A stretch of DNA of 64,000 nucleotides from Flavobacteriaceae bacterium (GTDB lineage Bacteria; Bacteroidota; Bacteroidia; Flavobacteriales; Flavobacteriaceae): the NCBI GenBank assembly GCA_030835825.1, contig JAURRA010000017.1, positions 43,968 to 107,967 of the forward strand, in the 5' to 3' direction. The position numbers were made by a program, and so were the translations under genes. Below are positions 45,190 through 53,666 of this stretch, one piece after another (within the stretch, counting starts at the first letter, position 1; each line of letters starts with the position of its first letter). The notes below the pieces were generated by a model, which saw nothing but the letters and a program-made list of their open reading frames with translations, did no database searches and was not told where the DNA came from.

Positions 45190-48100
45190 TTACCTGTAAA
45201 ATCGTTTGTATTTCAATTGCGCTAAAATGCCAACTGCTGCAATAATTGCCAAGGCTATAAAGATAAACTGAACACTAACAATCTGATCACCACTGGCATA
45301 GGAGTGCAAACCTGATAAATAAAAATTAACACCAAAATAGGTCATCATAATACTTCCAAAGGCTATGATGGAGGCTAAATTATAGCCTAAACGACCGCCG
45401 AGACCAGGTATCAAACGCATATGCAGTACAAATGCATAAACCATTATACTAATAAGTGCCCAAGTTTCCTTAGGATCCCATCCCCAATAGCGGCCCCAGC
45501 TTTCATTGGCCCACATCCCACCTAAAAAGTTACCGATTGTAAGCATAACCAAACCTACGGTCAAGGCCATTTCATTGATAGCTGTCAATTCTTTGACATG
45601 AAGCTTAAAGCGCTCTTTATTGGATCCATTGGTAAAAATCATAAGAATCAAAGAGACTAAGCCTAAAATCATTCCTAGCGTAAATGGCCCATAACTGGCC
45701 ACAATAACCGCAACATGAATCATGAGCCAGTAGCTGTTTAATACAGGCTGAAGATTGGCAATCGCAGGATCCATCCAATTCCAGTGAGCTATCATTAAAA
45801 TCATTGCGGTTACAAAGGCTGTTGAGGCAAGGGTCAGTTTACTTCGGTATCCAAAAACGCCACCAAAAGCCATGGTCGCCCAGGCCACATAGATCATAGA
45901 TTCATAGGCATCGCTCCATGGTGCATGACCAGAAATGTACCATCGGACAATCAATCCCAAAGTATGTAAGGCCAACAACCCATAAATGGATATACTCAAT
46001 AGCTGACTCAGGATATGCCAAAGTCTACCTTTGTTTCGAAGCATTTGAATTAAAACGACTATAAAGAGTAAAGTTCCAGCATACATATACCAGCCGAATA
46101 GCTTTTTGAAAACATCGTAACGGTTGTAAAAGATTTCAGCATTGACCTTACTATCACTCAACATCACGTCGCCACCAATATTTGATTGCGTGGTTTTTAT
46201 GGCCTCCAACAATGATCTGCTTTGTTCAAAATTACCCGTTTGTTTGTCTTGCTGGAGTACGAACAAATAGGCTTGGAATCCAGTGTTGATGAAGTTCGAA
46301 TAAAGAGAATCCTCTAAAACAATACCTTCATTTCTGAATTCATTGGGTGAAACCCATTTGTTATTGGCATCATCTGGAAGAGGGAATAATTTCAGATGCT
46401 CTTGCTCTAAGGTGTTGAACAAGAGATTCACGCGCTCATCTGCTTCTTTAAATTGCTTTTGGAAAGCATTGGGCTGTTGGGCTTTATAGGCTTCTTCTAA
46501 ATACGGTGCTAATTTATAGACGCCTTGCTCTGTAAAAAAATCAGCTAAAGTAGCGTACTTATCCTGCTTTGGTAAACCAATGATATTACGAATTGTATCA
46601 GCCTTTTTCTTACTTAAATATATGATTGGAACACTATACCAAAGCAAGGGGCTCTCGTGCATCGATAAAAAGGCCTGATTGGCATCGGCCATTTCGTAAT
46701 AATCGTATTTACTCAGCTTTCTGAGGAGTTCAGATGCATAAGTATTGACTGGCATCATTCGTCCTCCTAGATCTTGTATGACTAATCGACCGAATAAATC
46801 TGCCTCCGATTTTGGTGTGATGTTTTCTGTTAAAATAGAATCAATGGTCTTTTTGTTAGCGGCGACATGATCGTGACCATCGATTTGAGCCAAACCACTT
46901 GCTGACATTAGAACAAAACCAGCGACGGCCAATTTTGATTTTAGTTTTTTTAATTTCTCCAATTGTTTTTTCAAATCATTAAATCGTGTAAATCGACTGA
47001 ATAATATGGCCATCAAACCAAAATACAACAGAAAATAACCCAAGTAAGTGATCCAAGTGCCCCAAAAATCATGATTCACAGACAGTATAGTGCCCTTTTC
47101 ATCTGGGTCGAAGGACGATTGAAAAAAACGATATCCCCGAAAATCTAAAATATGGTTCATATAGATGCGATAGTCGAACTCACCCTCTTTTGGATCGATA
47201 ACAGTTACGGCACTAGAAAATTCAGAATAACGTTTTTCAGTACCTGGGTAACGCTCGGCAACAAAATCATTCAGCTTGATTTGAAAAGGCAATTCATAGA
47301 CTTTAGACCCATATCTCATACTCATTTTCAAACCCGCTAAATCGAATTGTTCAAAAGCCTCGTTAGTACCTTTACCACCTAATAATTTTACTGTTTTAGT
47401 TTCGCCGGCAGAACTCACTTGCAAAACCACTGCATCCTTGTCTCCTTTGAGTAATTCTGACTTTTTAACCACATCGAAAACCCCTTTTATCACTGGCTTT
47501 GGGAATACGACAACTTGGTTGCCAATGATATATCTTGAACGAAGGGCTAAAGGCTGGACACTATCTTTTACTAAAGCCCCCTGAAAACCTGTTGCCATAG
47601 TCATAAACTGACCGTCGAAAGGAGATTCAATATATAGCTCGTCATCTTCCTCAAAAATATTGATTGCGCCTGATGTGGCTTTATTAAAGGCATATAAAAC
47701 ACCGTGAATACTTTGAATGTCTCCATCTTTCAAAAAGTGATTGTGAGGACCTGCACTACCAGCTTCTACCACTTTTAAATAGCGATCGCCTTGATCGTCT
47801 GGGACCACATCCATTTCAGCACCGGCAATGAATGCCTTCAATTCGATCTTAACCTCTTGCTGATTGTAATCCGTTTGTTCTTCAAAACTGTTGTCGAGAC
47901 GTTTAGAGAAATCGACAGCGTACTCTTCCACCCTCCTCTGAGGCAATCCGTCGATCAAATAATCGCCGTCAATTAAGAGTGTGACGTAGGTCTTGTCCGA
48001 CAGAAACAATTGCTCCGTTTCACCTTCTCGAATCGCCATCATTCCTTCAAATCCGTTATATCTTGTTACAAAGGCCCCTAAAAGGATGGAAATGAAAGAA

Positions 48101-48360
48101 AAATGCAAGGTAAGAGTCGCCCATTTTTCTTTCCTCCATAAATTATATTTAAAAATATTGCCAAAAAAATTAACCATGAACATAAACATGATAGCCTCGA
48201 ACCACCAAGCATTATAAATCAATCTTCTGGACATTGGCGTTGGGGAGGTGCCTTCACCAGCATCTATAAAAGTTCCAATGGCCATGGCTAGAGCAAATGC
48301 GATGAATAAGATGCCTGTGGTGCGAGTGGAAAATATGACTTTGGAGAGTTTTTTGAGCAT
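45190..48360 (-). CDS. ccsBA: fused ResB-CcsA cytochrome c biogenesis protein
   Basis: System II cytochrome c maturation: exports haem and attaches it to apocytochromes in the periplasm. The 1056-residue protein is a ResB/CcsB half (membrane helices near residues 8-110, a large periplasmic domain, another helix near 430) fused to a CcsA half with the WWD haem-handling motif WGRYWGWDPKETWAL (near 956) and conserved His-containing helices. The start is at 48360 (MLKKLSKVIFSTRTTG); the open frame to 48537 overlaps the divergent gene and has no support. It is transcribed alone, divergently from the DUF2520 gene. Confidence 0.94.
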   Translation of the reverse strand: MLKKLSKVIFSTRTTGILFIAFALAMAIGTFIDAGEGTSPTPMSRRLIYNAWWFEAIMFMFMVNFFGNIFKYNLWRKEKWATLTLHFSFISILLGAFVTRYNGFEGMMAIREGETEQLFLSDKTYVTLLIDGDYLIDGLPQRRVEEYAVDFSKRLDNSFEEQTDYNQQEVKIELKAFIAGAEMDVVPDDQGDRYLKVVEAGSAGPHNHFLKDGDIQSIHGVLYAFNKATSGAINIFEEDDELYIESPFDGQFMTMATGFQGALVKDSVQPLALRSRYIIGNQVVVFPKPVIKGVFDVVKKSELLKGDKDAVVLQVSSAGETKTVKLLGGKGTNEAFEQFDLAGLKMSMRYGSKVYELPFQIKLNDFVAERYPGTEKRYSEFSSAVTVIDPKEGEFDYRIYMNHILDFRGYRFFQSSFDPDEKGTILSVNHDFWGTWITYLGYFLLYFGLMAILFSRFTRFNDLKKQLEKLKKLKSKLAVAGFVLMSASGLAQIDGHDHVAANKKTIDSILTENITPKSEADLFGRLVIQDLGGRMMPVNTYASELLRKLSKYDYYEMADANQAFLSMHESPLLWYSVPIIYLSKKKADTIRNIIGLPKQDKYATLADFFTEQGVYKLAPYLEEAYKAQQPNAFQKQFKEADERVNLLFNTLEQEHLKLFPLPDDANNKWVSPNEFRNEGIVLEDSLYSNFINTGFQAYLFVLQQDKQTGNFEQSRSLLEAIKTTQSNIGGDVMLSDSKVNAEIFYNRYDVFKKLFGWYMYAGTLLFIVVLIQMLRNKGRLWHILSQLLSISIYGLLALHTLGLIVRWYISGHAPWSDAYESMIYVAWATMAFGGVFGYRSKLTLASTAFVTAMILMIAHWNWMDPAIANLQPVLNSYWLMIHVAVIVASYGPFTLGMILGLVSLILMIFTNGSNKERFKLHVKELTAINEMALTVGLVMLTIGNFLGGMWANESWGRYWGWDPKETWALISIMVYAFVLHMRLIPGLGGRLGYNLASIIAFGSIMMTYFGVNFYLSGLHSYASGDQIVSVQFIFIALAIIAAVGILAQLKYKRFYR

Positions 48361-48483
48361 TTTCGAACTTTGTTTTTGGATAGGCAAAGATACTATAAAA
48401 ACAAAGTTTGACCTGAGATTATCAGTTCTAAATCCGATGGTTTCATATTTTTTATTGAATAAATAGTTGCGTATTTTCGCCGA

Positions 48484-49239
48484 ATGATATCTGTAACTCT
48501 TGTCGGATCCGGAAACGTGGCGCATCATTTGGCCCAAGCTTTAGACCTTGCCCCTGAAGTACAGTTTGATTTATGGGTTGCCAGAAATCCCAAGGCTGTA
48601 GATTTAAAAGTAAATACTATTGTTTCTGACGGTCTTGGTGACGCTATAAAGTCGCAAATTGTCATCTTAGCCATTAGTGATGATGCCATTGCCGAATTTT
48701 CAGCTTCTATGAGTCCATCTGATACCTTGTTGGTGCATACCTCTGGCAGTGTAAATCTCCACGACATGGATAAAAAACACAGCCGTGGCGTTTTCTATCC
48801 ATTGCAGACCTTGTCAAAAAAAAGGTCTGTGGACTTTTCTACTATACCCATTTGTATTGAAGCCTTAGAAAGAAAAGACTTAGATTTACTGCAATCTTTA
48901 GCCCAATCCTTGGGCTGCTCATCCAAGATCATTTCCAGTGAGCAACGTCTAGCGTTGCATCTTGCAGCAGTGTTTGTCAATAATTTTTCAAATCAAATGT
49001 ATCGCATCGCTCATGAAATAACAGATAGCGAACGACTCGATTTTGATTTACTGAAACCCTTAATCCTTGAAACAGCAGCCAAAGTACAATACCTCTCACC
49101 ATTTCAAGCTCAAACTGGTCCAGCTTTGCGGAAAGATCGAAAGACTATCAAACGACATCTTAAACAATTGGCCAACGAAAATCATCGATTGATTTATGAA
49201 ATTTTAACAAAAAGCATACAACAAACTCATGGCAAATAG
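48484..49239 (+). CDS. Rossmann-like and DUF2520 domain protein
   Basis: A 251-residue protein with an N-terminal NAD(P)-binding Rossmann fold (MISVTLVGSGNVAHHLAQAL) resembling 6-phosphogluconate/ketopantoate-reductase-like domains, then VHTSGSVNL and FYPLQTLSKKRSVDF, and a C-terminal helical DUF2520 domain (HLAAVFVNNFSNQMYRIA, TGPALRKDRKTIKRHL). The function of the family is not established. Its stop overlaps the start of the kdsC-like gene by 11 bases. It is the first gene of a four-gene unit with kdsC-like, maf and a lipoprotein, an order common in Flavobacteria. Confidence 0.9.
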   Translation: MISVTLVGSGNVAHHLAQALDLAPEVQFDLWVARNPKAVDLKVNTIVSDGLGDAIKSQIVILAISDDAIAEFSASMSPSDTLLVHTSGSVNLHDMDKKHSRGVFYPLQTLSKKRSVDFSTIPICIEALERKDLDLLQSLAQSLGCSSKIISSEQRLALHLAAVFVNNFSNQMYRIAHEITDSERLDFDLLKPLILETAAKVQYLSPFQAQTGPALRKDRKTIKRHLKQLANENHRLIYEILTKSIQQTHGK

Positions 49240-49756
49240 CTACAAAAAATTACTTCACCAAATTGATACTTTTATTTTCGACGTGGACGGTGTTCTAACT
49301 GATGGGGGTATTCACATAACACCTGATGGCGACTTAACCAGAACGATGAGTGTTAAGGACGGTTTTGCTCTAAAATCTGCACTTACGGCTGGATTCAAAG
49401 TTTGTGTCATCACCGGAGGCACAAATCTTGGCGTCAAAATACGTCTCGAGAATTTGGGAATTACAGACATTCATTTAGGTGCTCACAATAAAATTGAGGT
49501 TTTCGACAAGTTTTTAGGTAGTAACGATACCAACCCAGATCGCGTGGTGTATATGGGGGATGATATTCCGGACTTACCTGTCATGCTTAAAGTTGGCCTA
49601 CCCTGCTGTCCTCAAGATGCCTGTGCAGAAATAAAGTCAATCTCTAAATATGTTTCTCACAAAAGGGGTGGACATGGTGCTGTAAGGGATATTATTGAAC
49701 AGGTACTCAAAGTTCAAGGCAAATGGATGGTTGACTTTGAAACTCAAAACAACTAG
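49229..49756 (+). CDS. kdsC: KdsC-like HAD phosphatase
   Basis: HAD-superfamily phosphatase of the C0 (capless) type that forms tetramers; KdsC removes phosphate from Kdo-8-phosphate in lipopolysaccharide synthesis. The 175 residues show motif I FDVDGVLTDGG (nucleophile Asp), MSVKDGFALK, motif II VITGG, and motif III/IV MGDDIPDLPVM, then CPQDACAEIK and the C-terminal GGHGAVRDI, all typical of KdsC. The family is firm; the substrate is family knowledge. No kdsA or kdsB is nearby. Confidence 0.88.
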   Translation: MANSYKKLLHQIDTFIFDVDGVLTDGGIHITPDGDLTRTMSVKDGFALKSALTAGFKVCVITGGTNLGVKIRLENLGITDIHLGAHNKIEVFDKFLGSNDTNPDRVVYMGDDIPDLPVMLKVGLPCCPQDACAEIKSISKYVSHKRGGHGAVRDIIEQVLKVQGKWMVDFETQNN

Positions 49757-50374
49757 ATGACCTTAGCTGACCAACTCAAGTCTTTTCGTATAATTCTGGC
49801 ATCTCAATCGCCTCGACGGCAGGAAATTCTGAAACAGATGGGCTTAGCGTTTGATATTCAAGTTAAGCCTGTTCAAGAGGTCTATCCCCAAGATTTAAGC
49901 GGCCCAGAAATTCCTGCATATTTGGCCAAATTGAAAGCTGAGGCGTTTGAAGGACAACTAGAACCTCATGATATCTTGATCACAAGCGACACTATAGTGT
50001 GGTGCCATAACACCTGCCTTGGAAAACCCAAAGACTTTCAAGACGCCAAGTGTTTATTGAAAATGCTCAGTGGAAAGAGCCATGAAGTTTATACCGCGGT
50101 ATGTTTGCATACTATAAAATCTCAAACTATTGTGGTTGACTGTACAAAGGTCTATTTCAGATCACTTTCAGATGCAGATATTGAGCAATACATAACCGAA
50201 TGCCAACCCTATGATAAGGCTGGGGCCTATGGTGTTCAAGATTGGATTGGATTGGTCGCTATCTACAAAATGGAAGGATCGTATTATAATGTCATGGGGT
50301 TACCGTCACACCTTGTTTATACAGAATTAGAAAAAATTGCCGCCACAATTAACTTAAATAATTACAATGCTTAA
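49757..50374 (+). CDS. maf: Maf/YhdE family nucleoside triphosphate pyrophosphatase
   Basis: A 205-residue house-cleaning enzyme that hydrolyses dTTP/UTP or modified nucleotides to monophosphates. The N-terminal ILASQSPRRQEILKQMG (S-x-S-P-R-R motif), the DTIVWCHNTCLGKPKDFQDA region and YDKAGAYGVQDW-x-G are intact. It starts directly after the kdsC-like stop and overlaps the following lipoprotein gene by 8 bases, so it is clearly in an operon. Septum-formation inhibition in the old name refers to overexpression in Bacillus. Confidence 0.93.
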   Translation: MTLADQLKSFRIILASQSPRRQEILKQMGLAFDIQVKPVQEVYPQDLSGPEIPAYLAKLKAEAFEGQLEPHDILITSDTIVWCHNTCLGKPKDFQDAKCLLKMLSGKSHEVYTAVCLHTIKSQTIVVDCTKVYFRSLSDADIEQYITECQPYDKAGAYGVQDWIGLVAIYKMEGSYYNVMGLPSHLVYTELEKIAATINLNNYNA

Positions 50375-51254
50375 ATCAAAAATATTGTCGCTTGCTTGCG
50401 CTACATTGATTGTACCATTATCCTGTAAAAAACAGGTGCCTCAAGCCACAGACTTGGAAGTCTTTAGAAATTTAACCAAAGCGTTTCGCTCCTATTGGTA
50501 CATGGGATCAGCGGAGATTAACAGTTTCGTGCTGTCTCAAGAGCGTTATGGAGAGTTGCGAGATGGCGAAGCGGTCTTGATATTTGTCACCGAAGACTTT
50601 TTGAAAGATGAACAGGTAAAAGCCAATATTAGAACGCCCGAGGTAATTCCCGTTCTAAAACTTAATAGCACCAAATCGTTTCAAACTGGTATTTACCCAT
50701 ATAGTGTCATGCAATCGGCATTTTATCCGGTGAGGATGTTTTCTGAAGGTCTAAAAGTAACCAGTAGTGTTCAGGAATGGTGCGGGCAAACTTATACCCA
50801 ATTGAACAATAGAGAGAATTTTGAGATTAAATCTCATTCCTACTTTGAAGGTGAGGCCGATCAAGAATTTGAATTGGAATCTGCGGTACTTGAAAATAGT
50901 ATTTGGACACTAATTAGAATCAATCCTGAGGAGTTGCCTTTAGGTACCTTCAGTGCTATTCCAGATATAGCCTATTTACAAATGTACCATAAGCCTTTAA
51001 AGTCATATCAAGCTCATGCTGAACTGAGCTCTGATAGCTTATATCATTACAAAATTAACTACCCAAAGTTAAACAGATCTTTAAATATTGATTTTGAGAC
51101 AACCTCTCCGTTCAAAATTGTAGGCTGGCAAGAAGTGCAACTAGACAAGGGATTGTCGAGTGTAGCTCAACTTAAAGCCTCAGTTCAATTGCCTTATTGG
51201 CAACTGAATAAGGCTAAAGATTCTATTTATCGGAATGATCTAAAATTAAATTAA
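50367..51254 (+). CDS. conserved lipoprotein of unknown function (linked to maf)
   Basis: A 295-residue secreted protein with a lipoprotein signal peptide (MLKSKILSLACATLIVPLSC, Cys about residue 20 followed by Lys-Lys). The mature part begins with LTKAFRSYWYMGSAEINSF and contains YPYSVMQSAFYPV and EWCGQTYTQLNN, patterns I associate with a conserved family that follows maf in Flavobacteria and is often mislabelled as Maf-related. No catalytic motif is recognisable. The overlap with maf indicates coupled translation. It is the last gene of the unit. Confidence 0.75.
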   Translation: MLKSKILSLACATLIVPLSCKKQVPQATDLEVFRNLTKAFRSYWYMGSAEINSFVLSQERYGELRDGEAVLIFVTEDFLKDEQVKANIRTPEVIPVLKLNSTKSFQTGIYPYSVMQSAFYPVRMFSEGLKVTSSVQEWCGQTYTQLNNRENFEIKSHSYFEGEADQEFELESAVLENSIWTLIRINPEELPLGTFSAIPDIAYLQMYHKPLKSYQAHAELSSDSLYHYKINYPKLNRSLNIDFETTSPFKIVGWQEVQLDKGLSSVAQLKASVQLPYWQLNKAKDSIYRNDLKLN

Positions 51255-51354
51255 ATACTGTTTATTGATTGAATATATTTTATCTAGTTGTTAATTAATA
51301 CTTATAAAATCAATCAAAATATGAGATTTGAGTCCTATTTATTACCTTTACGAT

Positions 51355-51789
51355 ATGGTATACAATTTATCTACCTCAAAAAAAGAATTCAAAAACACAG
51401 CAGACGAACTTCTCGGCAGTAAACCAAGTTTTTTAAGCCAATTTACAATTGGCAATCGCAAAAGTCCACTGATGAAAATTATTGACTTTCATGGCACTAA
51501 ATGGACATTTTTAAACGATGAACGGCCTTTGAAGGGATATATCGTTTTACGGCCGGAGGGGATCGTTATTCGAATTATAACAGTTAAAAACTCTTACGCC
51601 TGGGTTGTGCCGTTTTATAAATTGCAGATCTTTAAGAGTAATGGTTTACATTTGTTCGCAGATGGGAGTAAAATATCATTTCAAAGCAATAAATTGTCTT
51701 CGCGATTTAAAAGGTTCACTGCAAAATTGATGTTATTAAAATTAGAACACGAATCGAGCAGAGAATTAATGGGATCTTATGACATTTAA
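51355..51789 (+). CDS. conserved hypothetical protein upstream of the photolyase cluster
   Basis: About 144 residues if ATG at 51355 (MVYNLSTSKKEF) is used; the frame also allows an ATG 9 codons earlier at 51328. There is no signal peptide or membrane helix. The middle is beta-rich and includes LKGYIVLRPEGIVIRIITVKN and YAWVVPFYKLQIFKS, suggesting a PH- or GRAM-like compact fold, but I do not recognise a family. It overlaps the TIGR03643 gene by 11 bases and so is the probable first gene of the photolyase cluster. Confidence 0.6.
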   Translation: MVYNLSTSKKEFKNTADELLGSKPSFLSQFTIGNRKSPLMKIIDFHGTKWTFLNDERPLKGYIVLRPEGIVIRIITVKNSYAWVVPFYKLQIFKSNGLHLFADGSKISFQSNKLSSRFKRFTAKLMLLKLEHESSRELMGSYDI

Positions 51790-52051
51790 CGAAAGGCAAA
51801 TAGACCGCATCATAGAAATGGCCTGGGAGGATCGCACCCCCTTCGAAGCCATAGAATTTCAGTTTAAGATCACCGAATCGGAGGTCATCGAAATTATGCG
51901 CAAGGAGCTAAAAGAGAGCAGCTTTAAGTTATGGCGTAAGCGCGTCAGCGGCAGAAAAACTAAGCATCTTAAACTACGAGATGACAGCACTGATCGTTTT
52001 AAGTGCAGCCGACAAAAAACAATTACTAACAATAAAATTTCCAAACGATAG
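51779..52051 (+). CDS. TIGR03643 family protein (DUF2805)
   Basis: A 90-residue basic protein with the family core RIIEMAWEDRTPFEAIEFQF, EIMRKELKESSFKLWRKRVSGRKTKH and a C-terminal FKCSRQKTITNNKISKR. Helical content with a winged-helix-like first part suggests nucleic acid binding, but no function is proven. Members are repeatedly found next to photolyase or cryptochrome genes, as here. The start overlaps the preceding gene and the SDR gene follows after four bases, so the whole cluster is likely cotranscribed. Confidence 0.85.
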   Translation: MTFNERQIDRIIEMAWEDRTPFEAIEFQFKITESEVIEIMRKELKESSFKLWRKRVSGRKTKHLKLRDDSTDRFKCSRQKTITNNKISKR

Positions 52052-52055
52052 CTTT

Positions 52056-52739
52056 ATGCGACATATACTAATCATCGGAGGCAGTAAGGGCATTGGCAAG
52101 GCTACCCTCGATTTGCTCATTGAAAACAACAAAGTGACCAATTTGAGCCGTACTGCTCCAGACGTCACTCACCCCAACCTCACTCACCATTCTGTAGATG
52201 TGTTAGACGGTGAATTACCCGTACTTGAGACCATTGACGGCATCATGTACTGTCCTGGAAGCATCAATTTAAAACCAATGAATCGCTTGTCTATTGAAGA
52301 TTTTAAGACTGATTTTGACATTAACGTCATTGGAGCAGTTCGCACTATTCAACATTATTTACCCCAACTCAAACAGGGCGTCAGTCCAAGTGTGGTACTG
52401 TTTAGTACCGTTGCCGTTAAGCTTGGCATGCCATTTCACGCCAGCATTGCTGTGTCGAAAGCTGGTGTAGAGGGTTTGACCAAAACCCTATCTGCTGAAT
52501 TCGCACCCCATATTCGAGTAAACGCTATTGCTCCAACAGTCACTCAAACAGATCTGGCAGCAGGTATTTTGAGAAACGAACGGATTATAGAGAGTATAAA
52601 CGAAAGACATCCTTTAAAACATTTTTTAAGTCCTGAAGATGCTGCGCATTTGGCCGTATATTTGTTAGGTGAACAATCGCGATCAATGACCGGACAGGTT
52701 ATTCAACTCGATAGTGGCATTGTTAGCGTAAAATTATAA
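52056..52739 (+). CDS. short-chain dehydrogenase/reductase lacking the catalytic Tyr
   Basis: A 227-residue classical-type SDR. The start at 52056 (MRHILIIGGSKGIGK) fits the family; the longer open frame to 51981 overlaps TIGR03643 in another frame. The cofactor-binding GGSKGIGKATLDLL, the catalytic Ser in LFSTVAV and the Lys in AVSKAGVEGLTKTL are present, but the position of the active-site Tyr (four before the Lys) is Ile (HASIAVSK). RVNAIAPTVTQTDLA and LDSGIV close a normal Rossmann fold. It may bind cofactor without classical redox chemistry. It sits between TIGR03643 and TspO. Confidence 0.88.
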   Translation: MRHILIIGGSKGIGKATLDLLIENNKVTNLSRTAPDVTHPNLTHHSVDVLDGELPVLETIDGIMYCPGSINLKPMNRLSIEDFKTDFDINVIGAVRTIQHYLPQLKQGVSPSVVLFSTVAVKLGMPFHASIAVSKAGVEGLTKTLSAEFAPHIRVNAIAPTVTQTDLAAGILRNERIIESINERHPLKHFLSPEDAAHLAVYLLGEQSRSMTGQVIQLDSGIVSVKL

Positions 52740-52742
52740 GAC

Positions 52743-53204
52743 ATGCAATTCAGTATCCGTTTAATTGTTTTTTTGGTGATTAATTTTGGGGTACTATTTC
52801 TTGGCAGCCTGAGCATGGGAGAAGGTCCGATATCGGACTGGTATACAGGACTCAATCAAGCGCCATGGACACCACCCGGCTGGGTATTCGGGGCAGCGTG
52901 GTTTAGCTTGATGTTTTGCTTTTCCATTTATATGGCCCTTTTATGGAGAGCACCTGTTTCAAAATCTGTTAAATTTCTTTTTGGATTGTCATTGTTACTC
53001 AATGGCAGCTGGAATTATATCTTTTTCAATCAGCATCAGGTTCTACTGGCTCTAATCAACATTTGCGGCTTGCTCGCTGTTATTACATATCTCACCATCA
53101 GTCAACGATCTAAAATGGGTCTGTCAAGTTTATTTGCCTTACCATATATATTTTGGCTGTTAATAGCCACCTCGCTTAACTCCTATATACTGTTATACAA
53201 TTGA
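52743..53204 (+). CDS. tspO: TspO/MBR family membrane protein
   Basis: A 153-residue five-helix membrane protein related to mitochondrial translocator protein. The signature GLNQAPWTPPGWVFGAAWFSLMF (split: GLNQAPWTPPGW and VFGAAWFSL) and LLLNGSWNYIFFNQHQ plus the final LNSYILLYN are typical. TspO binds porphyrins and responds to light and oxygen in Rhodobacter. Location next to a photolyase supports a light-related role by family context. Its stop overlaps the TTG start of the next gene. Confidence 0.93.
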   Translation: MQFSIRLIVFLVINFGVLFLGSLSMGEGPISDWYTGLNQAPWTPPGWVFGAAWFSLMFCFSIYMALLWRAPVSKSVKFLFGLSLLLNGSWNYIFFNQHQVLLALINICGLLAVITYLTISQRSKMGLSSLFALPYIFWLLIATSLNSYILLYN

Positions 53205-53665
53205 AAATTTACAAACTCCACACCAAACAAAAGTTACCGATTACGGTCGATGAGGCTTGGACCTTCCTTTCCGATCCGAAAAACTTGAAGCGTATTACTC
53301 CCGATTATATGGGCTTCAAAATACTTTCAGGTGATGACAGGGCAATGTATCCCGGTCAAATCATAGAATACATTGTCACTCCAGTATTGGGTATCCCAAC
53401 AAAATGGGTCACTGAAATTACCCACGTGGTCCATCGCCAATTTTTTGTCGATGAGCAGCGCTTTGGTCCCTATGCACTATGGCATCATAAGCACTTTATT
53501 CATCCAATAGAAGGAGGTGTGATCATGGAAGACATTGTGCATTATAAATTACCCTTAGGGCTTCTTGGTCAGTTGGCGCATCCTTTTATTGTCAAACCCA
53601 AACTCAAAGAAATATTCGATCACAGAGAGCAAACCTTGAAAAAACTGTTCGGAGAAATCGACTAA
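53201..53665 (+). CDS. SRPBCC (START/polyketide cyclase-like) family protein
   Basis: A 154-residue single-domain protein of the SRPBCC superfamily: KIYKLHTKQKLPITVDEAWTFLS (split: KQKLPITVDEAWTFLSDPKNL), YPGQIIEYIVTPVLGIP, WVTEITHV and FGPYALWHHKHF are as in the subgroup often found beside photolyases. These domains form a deep ligand pocket. The start is TTG at 53201, overlapping the tspO TGA (TTGA); there is no ATG that keeps the conserved N-terminus. The ligand is unknown. Confidence 0.85.
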   Translation: MKIYKLHTKQKLPITVDEAWTFLSDPKNLKRITPDYMGFKILSGDDRAMYPGQIIEYIVTPVLGIPTKWVTEITHVVHRQFFVDEQRFGPYALWHHKHFIHPIEGGVIMEDIVHYKLPLGLLGQLAHPFIVKPKLKEIFDHREQTLKKLFGEID

Positions 53666-53666
53666 G

